A DNA stretch of 64,000 nt. Source: Desulfosporosinus sp. HMP52. Lineage in GTDB: Bacteria; Bacillota; Desulfitobacteriia; Desulfitobacteriales; Desulfitobacteriaceae. A program made the translations under genes and the position numbers. The notes under the pieces are model-generated. The model was not told the origin of the DNA, did no database searches, and worked only from the letters and a program-made list of their open reading frames with translations. Positions within the stretch are counted from its first letter, which is position 1, and every line of letters begins with the position of its first letter. Below, one piece after another: positions 7,041 through 15,900 of this stretch. The stretch is from positions 1 through 64,000 of the forward strand of contig NZ_JMGA01000011.1 in the NCBI RefSeq assembly GCF_000765145.1. The letters are read 5' to 3'.

Positions 7041-7688
7041 TTAAAGGCCTGAAAGTCGAACCCCCATGTCAAAGGCGTTTTGACAATCGATGGGGAACTG
7101 CTCAGCTTTGATCTGGGACTTGTGATTTACGTCGAACATGGATGCTTCATACTTGGAGTAATCTTCAAACTGATAGGTATCTGCGGAAATCATAAATTCA
7201 GAGGTTCCATTAAGTAGTTGCAGCACAGTTTTGTTTTGTTGAAATAAAGCTTCGTAGTTAACTTGTTGAATATACTCCTTGGGAACATTCATGGTATAAA
7301 TGAAACCAGAGGATAATTTCCCAGGAAAAACAGAGCGATGACCTTCATTATAGGAAAGGTTGGAGAATAACAAACGTTCTAAGAAAGAACGCATTAAACC
7401 GGTTACATTGCTAAAATAGATAGGTGATCCCAACAAGAGAACATCCGATTGCTGAACTTTTTCTAGAACTGCAGTTAGGTCATCTTTCATAGCACAGTGT
7501 CCGACGAACTTCGAGTTCTTCCTTTTACAGGCAAAGCAGCTGGTACAACCTTTAAAATTCAAGTCATATAAATGAACAGATTCTGTTTGCGCTCCCACAG
7601 ATTTAGCTCCTTCGAGGGCTTTTTGCAATAACGTATCGGTATTCCAATTCTTTCGCGGACTGCCATTAACAGAAAGTAATTTTATCAT
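7041..7688 (-). CDS. Flavodoxin-fold NADPH-dependent FMN reductase / iron-sulfur flavoprotein
   Basis: A 215-residue flavodoxin-like protein. The N-terminal SVNGSPRKNWNTDTLLQKAL is the FMN phosphate loop of the NADPH-dependent FMN reductase family. The cysteine cluster CTSCFACKRKNSKFVGHC resembles the compact motif that binds [4Fe-4S] in iron-sulfur flavoproteins. GSPIYFSNVTGLMRSFLERL is the FMN ring-binding loop. These dimers transfer electrons in anaerobes; the partner is not identifiable. The ribosome site GGAGAC precedes ATG 7688. It is flanked by non-coding DNA and looks monocistronic. Confidence 0.85.
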   Translation of the reverse strand: MIKLLSVNGSPRKNWNTDTLLQKALEGAKSVGAQTESVHLYDLNFKGCTSCFACKRKNSKFVGHCAMKDDLTAVLEKVQQSDVLLLGSPIYFSNVTGLMRSFLERLLFSNLSYNEGHRSVFPGKLSSGFIYTMNVPKEYIQQVNYEALFQQNKTVLQLLNGTSEFMISADTYQFEDYSKYEASMFDVNHKSQIKAEQFPIDCQNAFDMGVRLSGL

Positions 7689-7923
7689 TAAAATTCGTCT
7701 CCTATCTCCTATAAGTTACTTAGTTTTGATTTGTTCAATGACATTTTCATTATAATGTTCAGGAAGAATTAAACAAGTACGCACATTTTTGTGCCTATGT
7801 ATTAATTCAGTAACACATTAGCTAAGTGCAGAGAAAAAAGACCTATCCTAACTATTGCTTTCCAAGCCAGTTTTTCCTCCGTTAGTAGAGCTTCTTAAAT
7901 TCTCCGGCAATCTTAAATGCAAC

Positions 7924-7967
7924 AAAACTAGCCTACCTTTAGGTGCTTTTAGGTGGGCTAGTTTTTT
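7924..7967. terminator. Strong hairpin terminator in the 7.7-8.1 kb gap
   Basis: AAAACTAGCCTACCT (7924-7938) pairs with AGGTGGGCTAGTTTT (7951-7965) with one G-T pair, then TTTTT. No coding frame I can support precedes it on the plus strand, so it may be left from a lost gene or end a small RNA. The rest of 7689-8126 shows nothing I can name. Confidence 0.65.
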
Positions 7968-8162
7968 GTGATCAAAAGTCTATTTAGGCCTTCAATACTG
8001 TTACACAAGATTCTCTAGGACTATAGATTTCTCTTCATAGTTCGTTTATGACAGTATTTGTTAATCTAAATATACTCCTCCCAAGCATAGTATAACAATG
8101 TCATTTAGCTTGAGGGGAGGAGCTCAATTGGGACTGTAAAAGGAGGAACCCTTCGTGGTCTA

Positions 8163-9218
8163 GTGCTGTTAATGCTGGCAATCCTCATGATTGCCGACGT
8201 CAGCAGAGCAGACGATGATTCAAAACTTAGAATTACTCAAGTAGAGTCGAACTTACCGAATCTAAAATTATTTGTGGAATTAGAAAACGTTTATCTGGAT
8301 AACAGCAAACTTAAAAAGAATTTGAACATTAAACTTAATGATATTCCAGTCCAAATAACAGACATTCAGTCTGTTAAGAACGGAAACAAAGTTGCTGAAA
8401 ATACGGCCTACCTAGTTCTAGTCGATACATCGGCATCAATGCAAAACTCTATAAGTGAAGTTCAGAGTATGTTGGAAGAATTATATGGCTTTGTCAGTTC
8501 AGAGGACAAAATAGCTGTTTTTAGTGTGAGCAACAAATTGCAACCGGTCAAGGATTTTATGAGCAATGATTCTTCAGATCAGGTAAGTAGAAACCTTAAA
8601 AATGCTTTATCTTTGGATGCCACTGCAGGAACCTATTTATATTCGGGGATTCGAGAAGCTTATGACCGAGGAAGGACAGCCCCAGACATCCCTTCCCGAC
8701 GGATTATTATACTGGTAACCGACGGCGGGGTTGAAGGAGACTGTCTCAGTTGTGATGACCTGAAAAGCTACTTGGATGTCGACAGATTGCCTGTTTATAC
8801 CTTAATTCTAAACCAGCAAGCCTCGGTAGATGAGGATTTTAAGAACGCAGCTGATCAAATCGGTGAGAGGACGGGTGGACAATCCTTTGTTAGCATGAGT
8901 GGAAATAAGCTCTTCGCTCAGTTCAAGGCTTCTCAGGAGAAGAGCAGTATCCTTATGCTGCGCTGTGATAATTTTAAACCCCTAAACCTGCAGGCTAACC
9001 TTACTGTATCCTTGCCAGGGAGTCAGGGTGAAATCGAGCAAACAGTTAAATTCACGGCCACTCCGGCTGCGGATAATACAACGAAGCTTAATAACCAGCA
9101 AAATTTACGAACGAGCTATTATGGAGTTATGGTGATCCTGATTCCAATGATCCTTAGTTTGTTCTTTATCCTGGCTATAGGATGGGTATTATTGACTAAG
9201 GGTGAGCAGCCCCTTTAA
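8163..9218 (+). CDS. Secreted or membrane-anchored VWA-domain protein
   Basis: This protein carries an N-terminal hydrophobic export signal, a von Willebrand A domain and a C-terminal membrane helix (VMVILIPMILSLFFILAIGW). The metal-binding MIDAS motif DTSAS follows YLVLV, and TDGG is the later loop. VWA proteins mediate metal-dependent protein contacts at the surface. GTG 8163 is the first standard start in the frame, but it would remove the positive charges normal for a signal peptide and is 16 bp from GGAGG. The frame stays open upstream to an ATT at 8127 behind GGGGAGG, giving GTVKGGTLRGLVLLMLAIL. The true start may therefore be unusual. Partner genes are not evident. Confidence 0.8.
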   Translation: MLLMLAILMIADVSRADDDSKLRITQVESNLPNLKLFVELENVYLDNSKLKKNLNIKLNDIPVQITDIQSVKNGNKVAENTAYLVLVDTSASMQNSISEVQSMLEELYGFVSSEDKIAVFSVSNKLQPVKDFMSNDSSDQVSRNLKNALSLDATAGTYLYSGIREAYDRGRTAPDIPSRRIIILVTDGGVEGDCLSCDDLKSYLDVDRLPVYTLILNQQASVDEDFKNAADQIGERTGGQSFVSMSGNKLFAQFKASQEKSSILMLRCDNFKPLNLQANLTVSLPGSQGEIEQTVKFTATPAADNTTKLNNQQNLRTSYYGVMVILIPMILSLFFILAIGWVLLTKGEQPL

Positions 9219-9273
9219 GGTAGTTCGGGTGCAGAGTGCGGTTAGCTAAACATTTTATACAGCCCATGCTGCC

Positions 9274-9301
9274 CCAAAATCGGAAACGTTTTCGATTTTG
9301 G
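9274..9301. terminator. Hairpin between convergent genes
   Basis: CCAAAATCG (9274-9282) and CGATTTTGG (9293-9301) are perfect arms between the VWA gene and the converging HAD gene. There is no long T-run, so termination is only probable. Confidence 0.4.
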
Positions 9302-9317
9302 AGCAGTCCGTCAATCA

Positions 9318-10016
9318 CTACGCATTCTGCTCAAGGCCGCAAATAGCACATAGTTCCGCTAAACTTGTGATTGTATAGGTGCTTTGAATTTCCGCAGAGG
9401 ATTTTTGCGGTTTGCTATTGATCCAACAGGTATCTATTCCTGACAAGAGGCCGCCTTTAATATCAGTATTTAAGGAATCCCCGATAATAAGCGCATCCCT
9501 TATTTCAAAATCCTTGATATGACCAATTACATAATCGAAAAATTCTTTTGATGGCTTTTGGAATCCGATGCTTTGAGAATCAAATATGTCTTCAAAAAAT
9601 CTATCTAGTCCTGCATGCTTCAAACGCTTTATCTGAGTGTTTGTTATTCCATTTGTAATGATAAACAGTCTATGGGACTCAGATAAACTCTGACACAATT
9701 CTAAAGCTCCGTCCATGAGTTGATGCCCATTGCCTAGAAGTTCTCGATATTGATTTTCCCATTCTATACCATCCACAGTTTTGCCCAATTTCAACAAGGT
9801 TTCTGAAAACCTTGAATTTAATACATCATCTAAGGCAATAGTTCCATTTTCATAATCAGTCCACAGTTGTTTGTTGACGGAATTGTATACTCCAAACAGC
9901 TCATCTGAAAAAGTATATCCATGTTGATAAAACAATTTGTTTAACGAATCAATTTCGTTAGCACTGAAATCTAACAATGTATCATCTAAATCAAATAGCA
10001 ATATTTTATAACTCAT
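9318..10016 (-). CDS. HAD-superfamily hydrolase, YjjG/YfnB nucleotidase type
   Basis: A 232-residue HAD phosphatase. Motif I is LFDLDDTLLDF (two catalytic aspartates), motif II ITNGI, motif III lysine in FQKPSKEFF, and motif IV IGDSLNTDIKGG. The helical cap between motifs I and II and the phrase LDRFFEDIFDSQSIGFQKP match the YjjG/YfnB group, which dephosphorylate nucleoside monophosphates including damaged pyrimidines. I start at ATG 10016 (MSYKILLFDLDD) because GGGGAGC lies just upstream; a longer frame to 10127 adds 37 residues without family resemblance. Confidence 0.85.
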   Translation of the reverse strand: MSYKILLFDLDDTLLDFSANEIDSLNKLFYQHGYTFSDELFGVYNSVNKQLWTDYENGTIALDDVLNSRFSETLLKLGKTVDGIEWENQYRELLGNGHQLMDGALELCQSLSESHRLFIITNGITNTQIKRLKHAGLDRFFEDIFDSQSIGFQKPSKEFFDYVIGHIKDFEIRDALIIGDSLNTDIKGGLLSGIDTCWINSKPQKSSAEIQSTYTITSLAELCAICGLEQNA

Positions 10017-10127
10017 TTTTTTGCTCCCCATAATATAAATTATCTGTAACTCTATATATGCTAGATGTAGAGAGAAGCTCATTGGCATTGTGCAGCCAAT
10101 ATCGGCTAAATAGAAAGGTGATATCAT

Positions 10128-10392
10128 ATGACTCTTGAGAAAATTAGGATTAATGAAATCATGGACGAGGCTAGTCTGGTATGTAGCCTAAATGTTATCA
10201 AGAATTCATTCACTACAGTTGCGAGAGAGTTTAACCTAACTGAAGAAAATTGTTCTTCAAATCCTGCATTCATAAACTAACTTTGAAAACCTTACGACGA
10301 TGAAAAATTAGGGGATCGCTATGTTTGGTTTGTTTGAAAAAAGCAATCAAATCGGATTCGTTGCCGTTGAAAAGGCAGTTGAGAGTAAATGA
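10128..10392 (+). pseudogene. GNAT acetyltransferase, frameshifted and truncated
   Basis: ATG 10128 behind AAGGTG opens a frame reading MTLEKIRINEIMDEASLV and SFTTVAREFNLTEENC, a familiar start of a small GNAT-family protein. It stops after 50 codons. Matching text continues in other frames: FENLTTMKN near 10280, then GLFEKSNQIGFVAVEKAVES up to TGA 10392. At least two frame shifts are needed and the acetyl-CoA-binding half is absent, so it is a decayed gene. Confidence 0.6.
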
Positions 10393-10409
10393 TCTCATAG
10401 GACCTTTCC

Positions 10410-11486
10410 TTAAGATTTCGAAGAATAGGCCGTCAAGATTTGTTGAATAAGCTCTTGCCGGCTTTCAGGCGTCTCGATTTTGAAATGCTCAAGATAATCA
10501 GCTACTTGCTTCGGGGAACCTCTTCGGCCGACGATGGCATAGGCTAAGTAGAATAAAGAGGTACCCCAATTGATCTTTTCCCCTTGTTTGTTTTTGAGAC
10601 CGTTGCGAGGGAAATTCAAGAGATCATCTCCGATGTCTTGAACGATTTCATCGAGTTCCCCAATAGTTTTTACTCCGAGGTAACTAAAGACTGTAGTGAG
10701 ATAGCCGAAAAAACGATCCTTTAATTCTAAATCGGCGTTGACGATATGACTAATCTTCTGGTCGAGTTCACGGATGTGTAGGGATTTTAGAACATAGGAT
10801 TTTAGCGATGCCTGATTGATAAGCACCGTAGTGGGGGTCTTCTCAATTTGAGCTTCAACTTCGGCCTCGTAATTAGCCAGGTTAGAACGAATTTTGATAA
10901 ACTCTTCATCTGCTAACTCCAGCAATCCGGCTAGTCGAGAGAAGCTTCTCCGGATTTCCCGGGGCACGGCGTGTTCATTTTTATACCCTAAGTCATGTTC
11001 GATTTCAGCCCAGGTATGTTGAAGAATGGAGCGGACTTGAATTTCCAACTTGCAATCTTTGAAGCGTTGGTACTCAATAAGCTGGAGCCTAAAGGAGGGG
11101 AGCTTGACCACATAGTGAAGGGATAGATAGCCAAATTTCTCAGGGTCAATTAATTCCCGCTTGTCCACGGAATTTGAACGATCTACTTCAAATTCCTCCT
11201 CCACGAAACTGGCGATAAGATCCACTTGGTCAGCAAAATAGGTGATAATCCGAATCCCGGCTAAATCGGTGATGTCCTCTAGCTTTGTGTATTTATCATC
11301 TTCCCGATTGACCTTTCTCTTTAAGCTTTCTCGGTTTTTTACCCGGGAAGTGATGGAGTGAACGTTGATACCCTTAAGCTGAAGTATTCCTTTTAACAAG
11401 TTTTCGGTGACATTGGTAAAATCGGAATATACCGGATAAACTTGATCAAATTTTGCAATGATGTCGGCTGAATTTTGATTGGTCAT
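10410..11486 (-). CDS. RelA/SpoT-domain (p)ppGpp synthetase-like protein
   Basis: A 358-residue protein with a nucleotidyltransferase domain of the RelA/SpoT family in about residues 40-200. Visible signatures are LEDITDLAGIRIITYF, FGYLSLHYVVKL and LEIQVRSILQHTWAEIEHDL. There is no HD hydrolase, TGS or ACT domain, so it resembles a small alarmone synthetase carrying an extra helical C-terminal region of about 150 residues. Synthetases of this type make (p)ppGpp from GTP or GDP and ATP. The extension is longer than in RelP/RelQ and suggests separate regulation or a different nucleotide product. It appears monocistronic. Confidence 0.85.
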   Translation of the reverse strand: MTNQNSADIIAKFDQVYPVYSDFTNVTENLLKGILQLKGINVHSITSRVKNRESLKRKVNREDDKYTKLEDITDLAGIRIITYFADQVDLIASFVEEEFEVDRSNSVDKRELIDPEKFGYLSLHYVVKLPSFRLQLIEYQRFKDCKLEIQVRSILQHTWAEIEHDLGYKNEHAVPREIRRSFSRLAGLLELADEEFIKIRSNLANYEAEVEAQIEKTPTTVLINQASLKSYVLKSLHIRELDQKISHIVNADLELKDRFFGYLTTVFSYLGVKTIGELDEIVQDIGDDLLNFPRNGLKNKQGEKINWGTSLFYLAYAIVGRRGSPKQVADYLEHFKIETPESRQELIQQILTAYSSKS

Positions 11487-11586
11487 CTTAAATTTCCCTT
11501 CGGCTGCTTTAGTTTCTTTTAGCTATTATGTTATCATATTAACGGATATTTTTGGCCTCGATATAAAAATACACTGAAATGACCTT

Positions 11587-12723
11587 CTAAAGTCGAATAT
11601 ATATCTTTCGATGATGAAGAAAACCCAATATAACCATATAAAATATCACGTAAGAAAGCGAAAAATATAAAGAATCTAACCCATGTGCCCACGGACTTAT
11701 GAGCCTTTCTGTGAACCAGATTCTAAAGGACATGGTTTTGCCGGAAATAGAATCATATATCGGAATTAGCCATAATGACCTTCCCATAAGTCCTGAAGTA
11801 AAGTAGATGAAAATTGCACTGGCCCCTATAACCTTGAATGGTATTAGGAATCTATCCCTTTTGAGGATATCTGTTACCAGATATAAAAAGGCTAATAATA
11901 AAATCCCCAGGCCAGATGTCAGTAGGACAAAGGAGCTAGACCAGAGGTTTTTATTATAGGGAAAGAATGCATTAGATAACTCTGCGGAGAATAGCAGCAA
12001 TAAACCACTGCCAATGAGGAAAGACAGCCTAATAAGTCGCCTATAGGGTCTTTGAAGTATCATTCCGGCAACAACCCCTATAAGGCCTGAACTTAAAGCA
12101 GGGATTGTACTGAGAATACCTTCCGGATCCCAATTTGGCGTATATAAATGACCTTCAAGATATTTTAGGTCAATGTATTGAACAAGATTGCCTTGGAGAT
12201 CCATTACTCCCCTTTCATATCCAGGAACGTGAACATATTTTAGTAAAAGATAATATAAAATGAGCAATAGAGCCGATGTTAGAAGTTGAACATTTATTTG
12301 TAATGTTTCTTTTTTGAAAACTGATCTGAGTAGTATATAGATAAGGGCTGAGACTAAATAAACCACAGCAATTCTCTGGAGAACTCCAGGAATCCTTATG
12401 ACGGTTAAATCGAAGAAGGGAAACCCATTTAATAATAACCCTAAGAGAAATATTAGACTGCTGCGGCTTAAAATGTGGCCAATGATGGCTCCTCGGCTGG
12501 TGCCTTTTTCTAATCGATTTCTGGTTGATATCGGCACGACAACGCCCATGATAAAGATAAAAAAAGGGAATACCAGATCGGCTACCGTAACTCCATTCCA
12601 AGGAGCGTGTTTCAATTGTTGGGGAATATTGGAGGGATTCCCCGGATTACTAACCATGATCATTAGTGCTATAGTTAGCCCCCTAAAAATATCAATACAC
12701 TCCATGCGTAAGCTTTTTTGCAT
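11587..12723 (-). CDS. HGSNAT-like / DUF5009 integral membrane acyltransferase
   Basis: A 378-residue multi-pass membrane protein. The start RMECIDIFRGLTIALMIMV, HAPWNGVTVADLVFPFFIF and the repeated hydrophobic segments (about ten helices) match bacterial relatives of heparan-alpha-glucosaminide N-acetyltransferase. The histidine of HAPWNG is the conserved acyl-carrying candidate. Such proteins move acyl groups across the membrane to sugars of the envelope. GGAAAATTGAGG precedes ATG 12723. Its substrate is unknown, and no glycan genes adjoin it. Confidence 0.82.
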   Translation of the reverse strand: MQKSLRMECIDIFRGLTIALMIMVSNPGNPSNIPQQLKHAPWNGVTVADLVFPFFIFIMGVVVPISTRNRLEKGTSRGAIIGHILSRSSLIFLLGLLLNGFPFFDLTVIRIPGVLQRIAVVYLVSALIYILLRSVFKKETLQINVQLLTSALLLILYYLLLKYVHVPGYERGVMDLQGNLVQYIDLKYLEGHLYTPNWDPEGILSTIPALSSGLIGVVAGMILQRPYRRLIRLSFLIGSGLLLLFSAELSNAFFPYNKNLWSSSFVLLTSGLGILLLAFLYLVTDILKRDRFLIPFKVIGASAIFIYFTSGLMGRSLWLIPIYDSISGKTMSFRIWFTERLISPWAHGLDSLYFSLSYVIFYMVILGFLHHRKIYIRL

Positions 12724-12951
12724 ATTTTAGCCTCAATTTTCCTGAGTTTTCTTATCATAACCATTGTGCATATTTCCTTCGGCTATTATACTTTGGCTTT
12801 GTTTTATTTCCTTTGGTAAATATCCCGGACAAATTTACCTTTTCAGAGGAAGGTCATTAATGATAAGATTAGATACGGCAGAAATTAATACTGGTTTTTG
12901 CCTTCCATGGCTGCAGCCTTCAAAAAATTTTAGGAGAGACTGACAAAGTAC

Positions 12952-15900
12952 ATGAAACATATAAATGAAATTTTTAGTGATTATGAAGCTGAGGGTAACC
13001 TTAATACTGCTATTGTACAAGCAGTGGTCTTAACTAAAAGTACGAAAACCTTAGAGATGAAAATCAGCTCTGATAAATATATTGAAACAAGAGAAATTGA
13101 AGCCCTCAATCGGTTTATCAGAGAACGATTAGCCTTAGAGGATTCGATCATCACGGTAGTTTACCCTGAGGGAACCCAGAGAAAACCCTTAGAAGAGGAA
13201 CTCAAACATATTTTGTCAGTGTTGGCGAATAAACATCCCATCCTAAACGGAGCGCTTAGAAGTTGTGACTACGAAATCGCCGAAAATCATGGGATCAAAT
13301 TTACATTTAAAACGGCAGTTTCCTACCTATTAAAAGCCAGAGGTTATGACAAGAAAATTCAGGAGGCCATCAAAAACCTCTACGGGGCTGCCTATCAGAT
13401 TAATTTTGTCGATGATGTAAGCAGTGAAGAATTAAAAAGGTTGCAAGAAGCTACCGAAGCAAACGAGACTATGCTTCTTCAAAGGCAAGTTGCTGCTACA
13501 ACAGCCACTGAATCCCCTATAGAATCTACGCCAATAAAATCGGAAGCTAAAGGGGACGACGGAAAAAAAGGTGATCCTTCCTTGATCTTAGGCAGAAACT
13601 CGACGATTAAGGACACGGTCATTAAAATTACGGACATCACACCGGATGAAGGCAGGGTAGCTATCCAGGGTGAGCTATCTAATATCGAAGCCAAGGAATT
13701 AAGAAGCGGAAAAACTTTAATTTCCTTTGATTTATATGACGGCTCAAGTTCCATGACCTGTAAGGCTTTCATTAAGCCCGGTGAAGATGGGGAGATAGTA
13801 TCCCGGCTAAAAAAGGCTAAGGGTGTCAAGCTGGCCGGAAATGCCGGCTTTAGCCAGTTTTCCGGGGAAATTGAGCTGATTGCCAATACCATCGTAGAAA
13901 CAGCAGGCAGGAAGAAGGCTCAGCGGCAGGATAAAGCAGAGGAGAAGCGGGTCGAGCTGCACATGCATACCCAGATGAGTCAGATGGATGCCATGACCAG
14001 TGCTACCGATCTGATTAAAAGAGCTATGAGCTGGGGGATGAAATCTATTGCCATTACGGATCATGGCGTAGTACAGTCATTTCCCGAGGCTCATAAGCTC
14101 TTAGGTCGAGATAATCCGAACATGAAGGTTATCTATGGCGTGGAAGCCTATTTGGCCCCGGATAAAAAGTCCTCCCTCACCAACGCTAAAGGCCAGAGCC
14201 TTGATACTACCTATTGCGTGTTGGACTTGGAAACCACCGGTTTCTCAGCAGTAACGGAAAAAATCACGGAAATAGGAATCATGAAACTCCAAGATGGCAA
14301 GGTCATCGACGAGTTCAGCTGTTTTGTTAATCCGGAAAAGCCGATTCCGGCAAGGGTTGTAGAGGTTACCAACATCACGGATGATATGGTAAAAGATGCC
14401 GAGACCATAGACCAGGTCTTTCCTAAACTGCTGGAATTTATTGAAGGAAGCGTTTTGGTTGCTCATAACGCTGAGTTTGATATCGGCTTCTTAAAGCATA
14501 ATGCTAGAGTCTTAGGCTACGGCTTTGATTACACCTATTTGGATACCTTGTCCTTGGCCAAGGAGCTCTTTCCTGATTTTAAAACCTATAAATTAGGCAG
14601 AATCGCTAAGAACCTAGGCTTCAAGGTGGAGGTAGCTCACAGGGCCTTAGATGACGTGGATACCACGGTGAAAGTCTTTAAGGTTATGATGGAAAAACTT
14701 AAGCAACGGGGAGCGGAAACCCTTGAGGATATTGATCGCTACGGCTCCGATGCAGACGCCAAGAGCGTTGAGTATAAGAAGCTTAAAACTTATCATGCCA
14801 TCATCTTAGCCAAGGACTATGTGGGCTTAAAGAATTTATATAAGCTGGTTTCCTATTCTCACTTAGATTATTTTTATAAAAAACCGCGGATCTTAAAGAG
14901 CCTGTTTAAAAAATACTCAGAAGGCTTAATCCTGGGCAGTGCCTGCAGTGAAGGGGAGCTTTACCAGGCCATCTTACTGGGAAAGTCCAATGAGGAAATT
15001 GAAGCCATTGCCGAGGCTTATGATTATTTTGAAATCCAGCCTCTCGACAACAATGAGTATCTAGTCAGAACCGAGCAGGTACCGGACAAAGACTATTTAA
15101 AGGAAATTAATCGTAAAATTGTAGCTCTTGGTGAAAAATTAAACAAGCCTGTAGTGGCCACCGGGGATGTTCACTTCCTGGATCCGGAAGATGAGATCTA
15201 TCGGCGAATCCTGGAAGCCGGTCAAGGCTTTAAAGATGCGGATAATCAGGCACCCTTATATTTGAAAACTACCGAAGAGATGCTGGAGGAGTTTTCCTAT
15301 CTAGGAGGAGCAAAAGCCTATGAAGTGGTGGTAACCAACACCAATCTGATAGCCGATATGTGCCAGCAGATCAGTCCTATTTCAGCGGAGAAGTGCGCGC
15401 CTCATATTGAAGGCTGCGAACAGACTATTAAGGACATTACCTTTGAGAAGGCCTATGCCCTCTATGGAGACCCCTTGCCGGAAATTGTTCAGCAAAGGCT
15501 GGATAGAGAGCTGGATTCCATTATTAAAAATGGCTTTTCTGTGATGTATATCATCGCTCAAAAGCTGGTCTGGAAATCCAACGAGGACGGCTATCTGGTA
15601 GGCTCCCGAGGATCCGTGGGTTCCTCGGTGGTTGCCTATATGACTGGGATTACGGAAGTAAATGCCTTGCAGGCCCATTACCGCTGCCCCGGCTGCCGAT
15701 ATTCGGACTTCTCTGATCATGGGGTTAAAATCGGCTTTGACCTACCGGATAAGGAATGTCCGGTTTGCGGAGAAAAGCTGGCCAAGGACGGCATCGATAT
15801 CCCCTTCGAGACCTTCTTAGGCTTCAATGGGGATAAAGAGCCGGATATTGACTTAAACTTCTCAGGAGAATATCAGGCCAAGGCCCATAAATATACCGAG

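Noticed and set aside
12835-13020. Minus-strand frame overlapping the polC start
   Set aside because: It is antisense to the polC start and leader, with no family-like sequence.
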